Source: Flavobacteriales bacterium
Lineage (GTDB): Bacteria; Bacteroidota; Bacteroidia; Flavobacteriales_D; JAHECK01
Assembly (NCBI GenBank): GCA_024641785.1
Contig: JAHECK010000008.1
Span: 1 to 49,387, forward strand
Direction of reading: 5' to 3'
Length of the DNA stretch: 49,387 bases
Shown: positions 10,912 to 22,400 of the stretch, piece by piece
How the letters are laid out: each line of letters begins with the position of its first letter
How positions within the stretch are numbered: the stretch's first letter is position 1
Notes under the pieces: generated by a model
What the model was told of the DNA's origin: nothing
The model's database searches: none
Seen by the model: the letters and a program-made list of their open reading frames with translations, nothing else
Program-made: the position numbers and the translations under genes

Positions 10912-11222
10912 AACTATTAAAAAATACACTACTTATCTTTAGTCTACAATTATACTTGATTCATCGATATAATGAGTCCGCTTGTTTGTTTTTTAACAAA
11001 TATTTAACACCTGCTCTTAAATAATTATCAAGTTTGATTAGTAAATTCTACGAAATAAATTATGAATGGGTTTTAATCTCAATAAGAAAAAGAATCTCAA
11101 ATAGGAATTTATTTTTTTTCTTCCCGACGATATAGCCCATTGTGAATTCAGAAAATCGGTCGAATTGTTTAATAATATGGGTTCAAAATATATCCGTTAG
11201 CAATGATAATCAATGAAATAGC

Positions 11223-11260
11223 ATGATTAATATCATTGGATTTGCTAATTAATATTAGCA
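11223..11260. promoter_or_regulatory. Two inverted repeats with identical TAAT centres upstream of the NfnA-like gene
   Basis: ATGAT-TAAT-ATCAT (11223-11236) and TGCTAAT-TAAT-ATTAGCA (11243-11260); centres 22 bp apart. Confidence 0.4.
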
Positions 11261-11382
11261 TTTTAGGTTAAATAATCTTCAGGATATGAGTTTAATTAAT
11301 TATCCGAATGCTTTTAGCACCGCATCAAAAGGAATTTCTTCCTTAAATAAGCTCTTCCACTATTCATTTAAACACATTAATC

Positions 11383-13020
11383 ATGACAGATAGAATAAAT
11401 AGTATCATAAAGTATTTTGATATGGAAAGTGCTGATATGATCGCTAAAGCAATCGATTTGATCGAGAATTTAAATGATTTAAGTTTAGAAGAGAAAGTAA
11501 ATCTTAGCGAAGCATTGACATCCATTTTTTACTATCATGATTTTAATGGGAGTAATGAAATGGAAAAAATCGCTACTAAAAGCATTAAAATAATCGGTAG
11601 TTTTGGTAAGGATGTTTTACCCTTTTTAACGGAAGAACTGATCAATGCTGATGCAGAATCTGCAGTTTATCTTGGTAAGTGCATCGCTTTTAACAAAGAG
11701 GAGGGCGTTGAGATCATTCTTGATACCTGGGAAAAACACGCAGAAGATGATTTTGCTATTATCAACATAATACAAGCCTTATCCTCTTTTCGGATGGCTG
11801 AAGTTGAAAATGCTATTCCTAAGCTCATTCATGCTACTCGATCTAATAATTCACATATAAAATCGATGGCTTTGTCTACCCTTGGTACTATTTCACTAAA
11901 TAATTCAATCGAAAATATTGATGATAGGGTAAGAAAATCGATGTTCAATGCTGTATATTCTTTATTGAGCGACAGGAAACCTTTAGTTAGAAAGAATGCT
12001 GTTTCCACACTCGGTAAGATGCATAAAAAAGCCATTCTAAATCGAGAACAAGAAGGGAAAGTTCACTCTGCTTTTATGTCGATGTTAGGTAAAGATGGTA
12101 AACATGATTGGGATCGTGAATTTATTGTCAGGCATGAGATCGAGCACTTTATTCAGTTATTTACTGCAAAAGAAACCTTAGCAGATCGCTACAGACAATC
12201 ATTTAGAATATTGAATAAAAAAGAGCTCTGTCATAATACTTTTCATTATGAAATAGAGGCTCCACTTATAGCTAGTAAAATTAAAGCAGGGCAATTTATT
12301 ATTGTTAGACATAACGAAACCAGTGAAAGAATTCCACTTTCAGTTTGCGGTTGGGATCGTGAAAAAGGAAGTATTCAAATTATTGTTAATTCAGTAGGCA
12401 AAACATCAACAGAAATTAATCATCTCAATCCTGGCAATAATTTTACAGATATTGTAGGACCTCTTGGAGTAAGATCACGGGTAACCAAATACAATGGAAC
12501 TTGTGTAGTGATTGGAGGTGGATATGGAGCAGGAGCAATTATTCCTACAGCCCATGATCTAAAAGCCATTGGAAATAGAGTTGTTGGAATTATAGGAGCT
12601 CGTACGAAAAACCTTCTATTAATGGTAGAAGAACTTAAAAAAGCATGTGATGAAGTAATCATTACTACAAATGATGGTTCTGAAGGGATGACTGGCTTTG
12701 TTACAACTGCATTAGAAGATATTCTTAATAGGGAAAAAGTTGAGCATGTGCTCGCTGTCGGTCCTGTACCTATGATGGAAGCGATCAGCAATATGACCCG
12801 CCCGAAAAAAATAGAAACTTATGTGTCATTGAATGCTATTATGGTTGATGGAACAGGAATGTGTGGAGCATGCAGGGTTTCAATTGGAAATAAAGTAAAA
12901 TTTGCATGCATTGATGGCCCTGATTTCAATGGTCATCTTGTTGATTTTAATGAATTGATCAAGCGACAAAAGATGTTTGTGAAACATGAAAAAGAAGCCT
13001 TAATAGCAATAGAAAATTAA
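11383..13020 (+). CDS. HEAT-repeat-like N-terminus fused to an NfnA/sulfide dehydrogenase-like FAD/NAD(P) oxidoreductase with [2Fe-2S] motif
   Basis: N-terminal ~270 aa helical repeats (IPKLIHATRSNNSHIKSMALSTLGTI, LLSDRKPLVRKNAVSTLGKM); C-terminal VIGGGYGAGAIIPTAHDL and DGTGMCGACRVSIGNKVKFACIDGPDFNGHLVDF. Confidence 0.85.
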   Translation: MTDRINSIIKYFDMESADMIAKAIDLIENLNDLSLEEKVNLSEALTSIFYYHDFNGSNEMEKIATKSIKIIGSFGKDVLPFLTEELINADAESAVYLGKCIAFNKEEGVEIILDTWEKHAEDDFAIINIIQALSSFRMAEVENAIPKLIHATRSNNSHIKSMALSTLGTISLNNSIENIDDRVRKSMFNAVYSLLSDRKPLVRKNAVSTLGKMHKKAILNREQEGKVHSAFMSMLGKDGKHDWDREFIVRHEIEHFIQLFTAKETLADRYRQSFRILNKKELCHNTFHYEIEAPLIASKIKAGQFIIVRHNETSERIPLSVCGWDREKGSIQIIVNSVGKTSTEINHLNPGNNFTDIVGPLGVRSRVTKYNGTCVVIGGGYGAGAIIPTAHDLKAIGNRVVGIIGARTKNLLLMVEELKKACDEVIITTNDGSEGMTGFVTTALEDILNREKVEHVLAVGPVPMMEAISNMTRPKKIETYVSLNAIMVDGTGMCGACRVSIGNKVKFACIDGPDFNGHLVDFNELIKRQKMFVKHEKEALIAIEN

Positions 13021-13029
13021 GTTTGGATT

Positions 13030-14493
13030 ATGAGAGAACAAAGAACATTAAACCTGACCAATAAGGAACGAATGAATCTTCCTCATCAGGAAATGCTTTT
13101 GGTCAATCCAGAAGAGCGAATTTGTAATTTTGAAGAAGTTCCTATTGGATATAGTCATGATCAGGCTATTATGGAAGCCAGCAGATGCCTTCAATGCCGA
13201 AAACCAGAATGCATAAAAGCATGTCCTGTAGGTATTGATATTCCGGCTTTTATCCGATTAATAGAAGATAATAAACCCGCTGAAGCGGCTAAAAAAATAA
13301 GAGAAACCAATTTTTTACCGGCAGCTTGTGGCAGGGTTTGTCCGCAGGATAAACAATGTCAGGCAGTTTGTGTTGTTGGAAGAAGAAACCTCCCAGTTGG
13401 TATTGGAGATCTTGAAAGATATGCAGCTGACTATGAGCGTAAATATAAAACCTTGGAATACCCGGATATTCCTGAAGATACCGGTAAAAAAGTAGCGATC
13501 GTAGGATCAGGTCCTGCAGGATTATCTGCTGCTTATGAACTAAGAATAAAAGGGCATCAAGTTGTAATATTTGAAGCTTTTCATAGAGCCGGAGGAGTTT
13601 TGATCTATGGAATACCAAGGTTTAGACTCCCAATGGATATCATTGAACAGGATATAAAATTTCTGGAAAACATAGGTGTTGAATTTGTTTATAATATGAT
13701 CATTGGGAAAATTTTAAGCTTAGATGATCTTTTAGGAAAAGAAGGATTTGACTCTGTGTTTATTGGTACCGGAGCAGGATTACCACGTTTATTAGACATC
13801 CCTGGGGCTAATGCCAACGGAGTTTATTCGGCAAATGAGTATTTGACCCGTATCTATTTAATGGATGCTGATAAATTCCCAAGATTTGCTACCCCTTTAT
13901 ATCAGGGGAAAAAAGTTGCTGTTATCGGTGCAGGAAACACAGCGATGGACGCAATGAGAACAGCTAAACGCTTAGGTGGAGATGTAACCTGCTATTATAG
14001 AAGATCTGAAGAAGAAGCCCCTGCCCGTTCTGAAGAATTAAAACATGCACAACAGGAAATGATCAATTGGAAATGGTTATCAAATCCGGTTGAATTTATT
14101 GTCAATGAAGATAATTTCATTACTCATATTAAATGTGAAAAGATGACGCTCTCTGAACCTGATGAATCGGGAAGAAGAGTTCCTGTATCCAGCGGGGAAT
14201 TTTTTACAGATGAATGTGATACCGTTATTATGTCGCTTGGATGCAGTGTAAATCCAATTCTACCTGCTACAGATAGTGAGATTAAAATAAACAACTGGGG
14301 AGTAATAACGGTTGATGGAGAATCTTGTGAAACGAGTAAAAAAGGTGTTTTTGCAGGAGGTGATGCAATAACAGGAGGATCGACTGTAATTCTAGCAATG
14401 GGACAAGCAAAAATTGCTGCTGCATCGATTCATAAGTATTTAATGGGAGAATCGATTAAAAAAGTTGAGTCGGAAGAGGTTTTGGCAGAATAA
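13030..14493 (+). CDS. NfnB / glutamate synthase small subunit-like NAD(P)-binding Fe-S oxidoreductase
   Basis: CLQCRKPECIKACPVGIDIPAFI, CGRVCPQDKQCQAVC, GSGPAGLSAAYELRIKGHQV, GAGNTAMDAMRTAKRLG. Confidence 0.92.
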   Translation: MREQRTLNLTNKERMNLPHQEMLLVNPEERICNFEEVPIGYSHDQAIMEASRCLQCRKPECIKACPVGIDIPAFIRLIEDNKPAEAAKKIRETNFLPAACGRVCPQDKQCQAVCVVGRRNLPVGIGDLERYAADYERKYKTLEYPDIPEDTGKKVAIVGSGPAGLSAAYELRIKGHQVVIFEAFHRAGGVLIYGIPRFRLPMDIIEQDIKFLENIGVEFVYNMIIGKILSLDDLLGKEGFDSVFIGTGAGLPRLLDIPGANANGVYSANEYLTRIYLMDADKFPRFATPLYQGKKVAVIGAGNTAMDAMRTAKRLGGDVTCYYRRSEEEAPARSEELKHAQQEMINWKWLSNPVEFIVNEDNFITHIKCEKMTLSEPDESGRRVPVSSGEFFTDECDTVIMSLGCSVNPILPATDSEIKINNWGVITVDGESCETSKKGVFAGGDAITGGSTVILAMGQAKIAAASIHKYLMGESIKKVESEEVLAE

Positions 14494-14511
14494 AAAATAA
14501 ATTGAATTCAG

Positions 14512-15024
14512 TTAATTAACTTTTCTGGAAAATTTAGAAATACTAAAAGAGAAAGTGTTTTTTTCGTCTGCTTCAAAATGTTCGATTGATTCTTCGATCC
14601 AGTTATTCATTTCAAAATCGGGGAAAAAAGTATCTGCATCAAAGTTTGCATGAACTTTTGTGATATACATTTTATCTATTAAGTCTAAACGGAGAGCTTC
14701 GCTATAGATCTGACCTCCTCCTATGATAAATACTTCCGTATCTCCCTTAGCTCTGGCCAGTTCAATTCCTTCTTCAATTGTAGAGACAACGATCGCACCT
14801 TCTAATTCCAAATTCATTTTTCTACTTACTACAACATTATCTCGACCTGATAATGGGCGATATTTTAATGGAATACTGTCCCAATTTTTTCTTCCCATTA
14901 TAACATAGTGACCTTTAGTAGTTTGAGTAAAGAAGCGCATATCTTTAGGCAAATGCCATAATAGGTCATTATTTTTTCCTATCTCAAAATTTTCGCCGAC
15001 TGCAACGATCAAACTAACTTTCAT
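14512..15024 (-). CDS. folA: Dihydrofolate reductase
   Basis: MKVSLIVAVGENFEIGKNNDLLWHLPKDMRFFTQTTKGHYVIMGRKNWDSIP; EVFIIGGGQIYSEAL. Confidence 0.96.
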   Translation of the reverse strand: MKVSLIVAVGENFEIGKNNDLLWHLPKDMRFFTQTTKGHYVIMGRKNWDSIPLKYRPLSGRDNVVVSRKMNLELEGAIVVSTIEEGIELARAKGDTEVFIIGGGQIYSEALRLDLIDKMYITKVHANFDADTFFPDFEMNNWIEESIEHFEADEKNTFSFSISKFSRKVN

Positions 15025-15046
15025 TTTTACCTTTTATAATGGTTTA

Positions 15047-15841
15047 TTATACAGAGACGTTTGCTTTTATATGAGCCTGAGCATGATAATTTATCAATTC
15101 AAAATCATCTCCTGTAAATGAGAATATATCTTTCACATCAGGGTTTATTTTCATAGTCGGTAAAGGCCCAGGAGTGCGGGTTAATTGCAATTTCGCTTGT
15201 TCGATATGGTCATTATACAAATGAACATCCCCGAAAGAATGTATGAATTCTCCGGGTTTCAGATCACAAACCTGAGCCATCATTAAAGTCAATAATGCAT
15301 AGGAAGCGATATTAAAAGGAACTCCTAAAAATGTATCGGCAGAGCGCTGATATAACTGACATGAAAGTTTTCCGTCGGCTACATAAAACTGAAACATGGT
15401 ATGACAGGGAGGTAAAGCCATATCATCTACAAAACTTGGATTCCATGCCGAAACAATATGTCTCCTTGAATTTGGATTGTTTTTAATACTATCAACCAGC
15501 TTAGTTATCTGATCAACACTTGATCCATCCGGATTTGGCCAGGATCGCCATTGAAATCCATATACAGGACCTAACTCTCCATTTTCATCTGCCCATTCAT
15601 CCCAGATTCGTACTCCATTATCCTTTAAGTATTTAATATTGGTCTCGCCTTTCAAGAACCATAATAATTCATGAATGATCGATCTTAAATGAAGTTTTTT
15701 AGTAGTTAAAACTGGAAATCCTTCGGCTAAATCGAATCGCATTTGATAACCAAAAGTACTTATCGTTCCTGTACCTGTTCTATCTCCTTTTTGGGTTCCG
15801 TTTTGGAGAATATGATCTAACAGTTTTAAGTATTGTTTCAT
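15047..15841 (-). CDS. thyA: Thymidylate synthase
   Basis: [62 protein letters not shown]. Confidence 0.97.
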   Translation of the reverse strand: MKQYLKLLDHILQNGTQKGDRTGTGTISTFGYQMRFDLAEGFPVLTTKKLHLRSIIHELLWFLKGETNIKYLKDNGVRIWDEWADENGELGPVYGFQWRSWPNPDGSSVDQITKLVDSIKNNPNSRRHIVSAWNPSFVDDMALPPCHTMFQFYVADGKLSCQLYQRSADTFLGVPFNIASYALLTLMMAQVCDLKPGEFIHSFGDVHLYNDHIEQAKLQLTRTPGPLPTMKINPDVKDIFSFTGDDFELINYHAQAHIKANVSV

Positions 15842-15957
15842 GATGAAAATTTAAAACAAAGGAAGCTTATACTTCGCTTAAATTAAAGGCCTTTTGCGAA
15901 TTGCTTTACACAACTTTTTCACATATTTAAATAACAAAAAAAAGAATGATCAAAAGC

Positions 15958-17151
15958 CTAATAGCCATAGGTTTGGTATGGGTAACGAATAGAATGAATT
16001 TTCTTCACTTCCTGAAAAAGCAATTCTTTAAATTCATCGATATTTTGTTTTTTTTCTGCACTAATAAACAATGTTGATCCATTTGAATTATTTGCCATCC
16101 AGGAACTTTTCAATTCCTCTAAGGAAATATTCTCTCTTTCGACAGGGGTAAGATCAAATTCCTCTTTTTCTACAAAAGTGAAAGCATCGATTTTATTAAA
16201 AACAAGAATCACATTCTTATCGGCTGCCCCAATTTCCTTGAGCGTTTCATTTACTACAGTAATATGCTCCTCAAAATGAGGATGCGTTATATCGACAATA
16301 TGCAATAGAATATCGGCTTCTCTAACCTCATCAAGGGTTGACTTGAAAGATTCGACCAATTGATGGGGTAATTTTCTAATAAAACCTACTGTATCAGAAA
16401 GTAAAAAAGGAATGCTTTGCAGTACTACTTTCCGAACTGTAGTATCCAAAGTTGCAAAAAGTTTGTTCTCTGCAAATACATCCGACTTACTTATCAGATT
16501 CATTACCGTTGATTTGCCGGCATTTGTATAACCTACTAAGGCCACTCTTACTAACTGCCCTCGATTTCCGCGTTGGGTAGCCATTTGTTTGTCGATCGTC
16601 TCCAGTTTTTTCTTTAAAAGGGAGATTTTATCTCGAATAATCCTTCGGTCGGTCTCAATCTCAGTTTCTCCAGGCCCTTTCATTCCGATACCCCCCTTTT
16701 GTTTTTGAAGGTGAGTCCACATACGAGTAAGACGAGGCAATAAATACTGATATTGCGCCAATTCTACCTGTGTTTTAGCATGGGCTGTTTGTGCACGAGA
16801 AGCAAAAATATCAAGAATTAAATTCGATCGATCTAAAATTTTACATTCCAACACTTTTTCGATATTCCGAAGTTGAGAAGGAGTCAAATCATCATCAAAA
16901 ATGACCATATCTACATCATACTCTTTGATGTAGGCTGAAATTTCTTCCATTTTCCCGGAACCAACAAAAGTCTTTGAATCGGGTCGGTCTAATTTTTGAA
17001 CGAATTTTTGTAATGTTTTAGCTCCGGCAGTTTCCGCTAAAAATTCAAGTTCATCCAGGTACTCCATGGACTGTTCTTTCGACTGATCTTTTGTAATTAC
17101 ACCGATCAGAACAGCTGTTTCTTGTATTTTTTTTGTCTCGTATAATCCCAT
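15958..17151 (-). CDS. hflX: GTPase HflX
   Basis: KTFVGSGKMEEI; RLTRMWTHLQKQKGGIGMKGPGETEIETDRR; VALVGYTNAGKST. Confidence 0.96.
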   Translation of the reverse strand: MGLYETKKIQETAVLIGVITKDQSKEQSMEYLDELEFLAETAGAKTLQKFVQKLDRPDSKTFVGSGKMEEISAYIKEYDVDMVIFDDDLTPSQLRNIEKVLECKILDRSNLILDIFASRAQTAHAKTQVELAQYQYLLPRLTRMWTHLQKQKGGIGMKGPGETEIETDRRIIRDKISLLKKKLETIDKQMATQRGNRGQLVRVALVGYTNAGKSTVMNLISKSDVFAENKLFATLDTTVRKVVLQSIPFLLSDTVGFIRKLPHQLVESFKSTLDEVREADILLHIVDITHPHFEEHITVVNETLKEIGAADKNVILVFNKIDAFTFVEKEEFDLTPVERENISLEELKSSWMANNSNGSTLFISAEKKQNIDEFKELLFQEVKKIHSIRYPYQTYGY

Positions 17152-17154
17152 AAA

Positions 17155-17589
17155 TTAAAGGGTCCAGCTATACATTGGAATCCTGGAAAGGATCAATAAA
17201 GTACCTATACCATAATAAATAAGAACTGTTTTACCATATAAAGCTCTATCGGTGATTGTTTTTAACTTCATATAACCAAGCGTAATTAAAATTATTCCAA
17301 TCAACATTAGCAATGGATGCTCAATCAAAGCTAATCTTAGTGCAGGGTCTTTCATTGCCATTCCCATATCACCCAATGCAAGTTCAATTTTGTGGCTGAC
17401 AAAAAATAATCCTAAACCGATCAACAATTGAAGATGGACCGATATTAATGAATAAAGTTCTGTTTTTCTACTTTTTATCTCCTGGCCTTTATGCTTTAGA
17501 TCTATAATTGCTTTAACAATACTTATTAAAAGTAAGATCAATGCAATATATCGAAGCCAGTGATGTGCGTGTAATAATCCTGTATACAT
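17155..17589 (-). CDS. Conserved multi-TM membrane protein of unknown function
   Basis: MYTGLLHAHHWLRYIALILLLISIVKAIIDL... four hydrophobic helices. Confidence 0.7.
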   Translation of the reverse strand: MYTGLLHAHHWLRYIALILLLISIVKAIIDLKHKGQEIKSRKTELYSLISVHLQLLIGLGLFFVSHKIELALGDMGMAMKDPALRLALIEHPLLMLIGIILITLGYMKLKTITDRALYGKTVLIYYGIGTLLILSRIPMYSWTL

Positions 17590-17610
17590 AGTTATCGTTT
17601 TAGTTTTAAA

Positions 17611-19368
17611 TTATTTTTTTACGAAAGGAAGAACATTTAAATAAAGTTCGTCCAATTGCTCTTTTGCTATAAAAGCGGGTGCATCTATCATCACATCTCT
17701 TCCCGCATTATTTTTTGGGAAAGCGATAAAGTCGCGAATTGAATCTTTCCCTCCAAACATTGAAGATAATCGGTCGAAACCAAGCGCAATCCCTCCATGA
17801 GGTGGAGCTCCATATTCGAAAGCACTCAATAAAAAGCCAAATTGATTTTCTGCTTCTTCTTTAGTGAATCCAAGTAGATCGAACATTCTTTCTTGAATTT
17901 TTCTATCATGGATCCGAATGGACCCTCCTCCGATCTCGACTCCATTGATTACAAGATCATAAGCATTCGCGCGAACGGCTCCCGGATCACTTTCCATTTT
18001 TTCAAAATCTTCTTTTTTAGGAGAGGTGAATGGATGATGCATTGCATGAAAACGTTCTGTTTCTTCATCCCACTCCAACAAAGGAAAATCTACAACCCAA
18101 AGCGGTTTGTAAACAGCAGGATTTCTGAGACTTAACTGCTCACCTAAATAAAGTCTTAATTCACTTAATTGTTTTTGCGTTTTTGTTTTAACACCTGATA
18201 ATAATAAAATTAAATCTCCTTTTTCTGCTCCACAGTGATTTGCCCAATCCAAAAGGTCATTTTCTGTATAGAATTTATCTACGCTCGATTTCAAGCTTCC
18301 ATCAGCATTATATTTAACATAGACCATCCCTTTGGCGCCAATTTGTTCTCTTCGAACATAATCAGTTAAATGATCTAATTGCTTACGTGTGTATTCTGCT
18401 TGCCCTTTAGCGACAATTGCTAATACCGCTTCGGCTTCATCAAATATTTTAAATCCTTTATTTTGAGTTAGACCGGTAAGGTCATTAAATGTCATTTCAA
18501 AACGTATATCCGGCTTGTCGGAACCGTATTTTTCCATCGCTTCATCATAGGTCATTCGAGGAATTACATCCATTTTATGCCCTTTAATTTTTTGAAACAG
18601 GTGACGAACCATCCCTTCGAAAGTATTTAGAATGTCCTCTTGTTCTACAAAAGCCATTTCACAATCGATCTGAGTAAATTCCGGTTGTCTATCAGCTCTT
18701 AGATCTTCATCTCTAAAACATTTAACAATTTGAAAATATTTATCAAAACCTGAAACCATCAATAGTTGCTTAAAGGTTTGAGGAGATTGAGGCAAGGCAT
18801 AAAACTGACCTGGATTCATTCGTGAAGGAACAACAAAGTCTCTTGCCCCTTCGGGAGTAGATTTAATTAAACAAGGTGTTTCAACTTCAAGAAAACCGTT
18901 TTGAGATAAATAATTTCTTGTTTCCATCGAGAGTTGATGGCGAAGCATTAAGTTATTTTTTACAGGGTTCCTTCTTAAATCGAGGTAGCGGTATCGCATT
19001 CTAAGATCATCTCCTCCATCACTTTCATCTTCTATCGTAAAAGGAGGAGTTTTAGAGCCATTTAAAATGACCAGTTTTTCCACTTCTACTTCAATTTCAC
19101 CGGTAGGAATTTGATTATTTTTATTTGATCGTTCAATTACATTCCCGATGATCTGAATAACAAATTCCCTCCCGAGTTTTCGAGCGCTCATACAAAGTGC
19201 CTCTTCCTTTTGTAAATCAAATACAAGTTGGGTAATTCCATATCGATCTCTTAGATCGACGAAAGTCATTCCGCCTAGGTCTCTGGATCTTTGTACCCAT
19301 CCACTTAGGGTTACTTTAGTATCCTTGTTTTCTAACCTTAATTCACCACAAGTGTGTGTACGATACAT
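17611..19368 (-). CDS. aspS: Aspartyl-tRNA synthetase
   Basis: [76 protein letters not shown]. Confidence 0.98.
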   Translation of the reverse strand: MYRTHTCGELRLENKDTKVTLSGWVQRSRDLGGMTFVDLRDRYGITQLVFDLQKEEALCMSARKLGREFVIQIIGNVIERSNKNNQIPTGEIEVEVEKLVILNGSKTPPFTIEDESDGGDDLRMRYRYLDLRRNPVKNNLMLRHQLSMETRNYLSQNGFLEVETPCLIKSTPEGARDFVVPSRMNPGQFYALPQSPQTFKQLLMVSGFDKYFQIVKCFRDEDLRADRQPEFTQIDCEMAFVEQEDILNTFEGMVRHLFQKIKGHKMDVIPRMTYDEAMEKYGSDKPDIRFEMTFNDLTGLTQNKGFKIFDEAEAVLAIVAKGQAEYTRKQLDHLTDYVRREQIGAKGMVYVKYNADGSLKSSVDKFYTENDLLDWANHCGAEKGDLILLLSGVKTKTQKQLSELRLYLGEQLSLRNPAVYKPLWVVDFPLLEWDEETERFHAMHHPFTSPKKEDFEKMESDPGAVRANAYDLVINGVEIGGGSIRIHDRKIQERMFDLLGFTKEEAENQFGFLLSAFEYGAPPHGGIALGFDRLSSMFGGKDSIRDFIAFPKNNAGRDVMIDAPAFIAKEQLDELYLNVLPFVKK

Positions 19369-19443
19369 TCTGCAAAATTTAAGCTGCGAAGGTAATAATA
19401 ATGGATGATGAGAAATAACTTAAAAGTGGAATATTCTTAAAAA

Positions 19444-22400
19444 TTACTTTAAGAGGGTGACTGAACCGGTGATCACTTTCTTCTCAAGTGTATTCATCGT
19501 TTTATAGCTTAAGATATAAGCATAAACTCCTGCCTCGGCATAATATTCGCTATTATTTACCGATCCATTCCACTTTTCGTTAATATCGTTGCCTTCAAAA
19601 ACTAAAGTACCCCATCGATCGTAGATTTTCAAGGAAAATTCGGAAGGATCTATTGCAATTCCTTTTGCATAGAAATAGTCATTTTTCCCATCACCATTAG
19701 GAGAAAATGAATTTGGAATATATAAAGTCAGATCTTCATTCACGATTAACAACTGCGTAACAGAATTCTCACATCCAAAAACATTATAGGCAAAAAGTTT
19801 TATATAATATTCATCCGGGAGTTGATCCGGAAAGACAAAGAGTGGATTCTCTTCATAGGATTCTCCAATATTATTGATCGTATCAAATATCCAATAATAG
19901 TTTATCGCACCATTTGATTGATTTTCAAATTGAATATCAGTATTTGTGAGTGTGGTAATTTGAGGATCCATCACAAAAAATGGAAAAGGGATAGGATGAA
20001 TTGTTATAGCATTAATTGCCAAAGTATCGAATTCACATCCATCCGGAGTCACAATACTTAATCCGACATTATAATTTCCGGATTGAGTGTAGATATGACT
20101 TGCTGTATTCAAACTTTGCGCTTCAACACCATCACCAAAATACCAGTGTACTGAACTTAATTCTAAAGGGTCTGTTGTATTTGTAAAATTAACGAGATAA
20201 GGAGGGCATGCTGCTGTATCAGAATCTATCGTAAATGAAACAGGAACATTAAGTGTTGGTGAAATAACAATACAACTATCTACATCCGGTGTTTCGCATT
20301 GGTCGGAAACATAAACACAGTAGCTTGTAGGAATATCTGGCTGAACGATCGCTTCATTTCCGGGAATGATGATCCCATTCCCTAGATCCCAAGAAACATC
20401 ATATACAGAATTAATTCCCCCAATTATATTATCAACAGTTAATAGCAATTCGGTATTAACACATACGATCTGTGAAGGACTCATATCAAAGCTAATCAAA
20501 TCGGAAACAGTAACATTATAAGCAATCGAGTCAGAATAGCAGCCAAGATCATCCTGGGCATAAACAATGTAAGTAAGGTCATCGGTAAGAACACCGGTAG
20601 ATTGAAATTGACCGGGATTTGTAGTTGAAGTATTTATACCATCGGACCAATATATTGTAAAAGGGGAACCTGTTCCTCCACTTACCCATGCGGCAACTGA
20701 GGCTTGACCGTTATAACATATCGTAGTATCATTAATGCTACTAATGATAATAGGATCTGGATCTCCCACGATAATTTCCTGCAGATCAGAACAAGGACTT
20801 AGTCCAGAAAGATCAGTGATGTTTATGAAATAACTTCCTACTTCTAAATTATTTGCATTAAAGTAATCGGTATTGGAAGCGTTTAAAATCGTGGTTCCGC
20901 TTGTATCGGTCAATTGATATTGCCAGGGACCATAACCCGGTCCGCCGGAAGTGAAAATTTCAATGCTTCCATCTCCACCTAAACAGGACACGTTTGAAAC
21001 GATAATATCATTTTCCATAAATGAGTTTGAAGAAGGGATCTCAATGAAAAAAGTAGCTTCACATCCGGCATTATCATAAACATTTACCGTTTGTGTTCCT
21101 TCAAGAAGATTCTCAAATAAGAAAACATCAACATCATAATCATATTGGGTACCAAGTTCAACATAATAAGGAGCAAAACCTCCTATAACAATAATTTCTG
21201 CAGAACCGTTTGGAATTGTTCCGGCGCAATCAGATGGAGTTAAAACCGTTTCAATGGTAAGTGAAGCAGAAGTAAGGAATGCAAAACTCTCTCCGATATT
21301 AGCGTTACCGCAAATATCACTAACCCCACCATCAGCATTCGTGAGTGATAAAACATAGTCTTCATTTTCAAGCATTACCCCATCGAGGAATAGATCAATA
21401 GTTAGCGTTCCGTCTAAACCAGCATTACACCAATCTGATGAAAATCCAGTTACATTATAATTACCATTAGCTCCAACAACCTGAAAATCGAGTTCACCGA
21501 TGCTGGTACAATCTACCAGTTCAGAAAAAGCTACAGAGACTTCGTTGTTTGCACAAGAGGGCACAACTTCGACTATTACCGGTTCAACATTATCATAAAT
21601 ATCTGCTGTCGATGCTCCAAAATCTATTTCAAATCCGGCTGTAGCTCCACAACAATTGGAAATCACTAGTGCATAAGTTTCGCCGCTTACAACATTCACA
21701 TCCTGATTAAAAGCCGGTCCATTGATATCTCCGGGACCATTTGCATTTCCTGTTCCACCGAGCGCAGTGCTTATCCCGGTAGGGACATTTCCACTTCCCG
21801 TAAACAAGCCATAGGTATTACAACTTACTGAAGTAGCTGAGGAAATATTATCGCATGATATACCGGTAATATCATAAAGTGCCCAATCATAATCTCCATT
21901 TGTTTGTGGATCTGCATCCAATGAAAAATTAAATATTCCATCGCTTCCTATATCAAAAATATACCAAAGAACTTCGATCTCGGGCATTCCACATGCATTA
22001 CCGGGGAGTTCATTTGAAACATTCCCATCACCATCATTAGGAGTTGCTTCGTTTTGAATAGCAGAACAAATAGGAAGAGCTCCTAAACAGTCGGCAATAG
22101 AAGGAACGGGTTCTGGAGCGCAATCCCCACAAGATATGTTTGCAATCCATCCATCATAATTATTAATAATGAAATCGGAATCGAAATAAAAAGTAAGGCA
22201 GGTTCCGGAAGCAACAATTGAACCTGGAGAATTTGTTCCTGTAAAGATCCCTATAACTGGTGAATTTATACTAGGGCCATCATAGATATAAAGATAATCC
22301 CAAAAATTTTCGGTACTAAATTGAGTAAAGGCAGCTTGTAGACAATAAGAAGGATTAGGGTTATCAGAACAAATAGTGATCGTACTTGATTCATTATTTT

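Noticed and set aside
12420-12791. 123-aa minus-strand ORF inside the NfnA-like gene
   Set aside because: Antisense shadow ORF; the plus-strand frame has clear oxidoreductase motifs.
13289-13618. 109-aa minus-strand ORF inside the NfnB-like gene
   Set aside because: Antisense shadow of a strongly conserved coding sequence.
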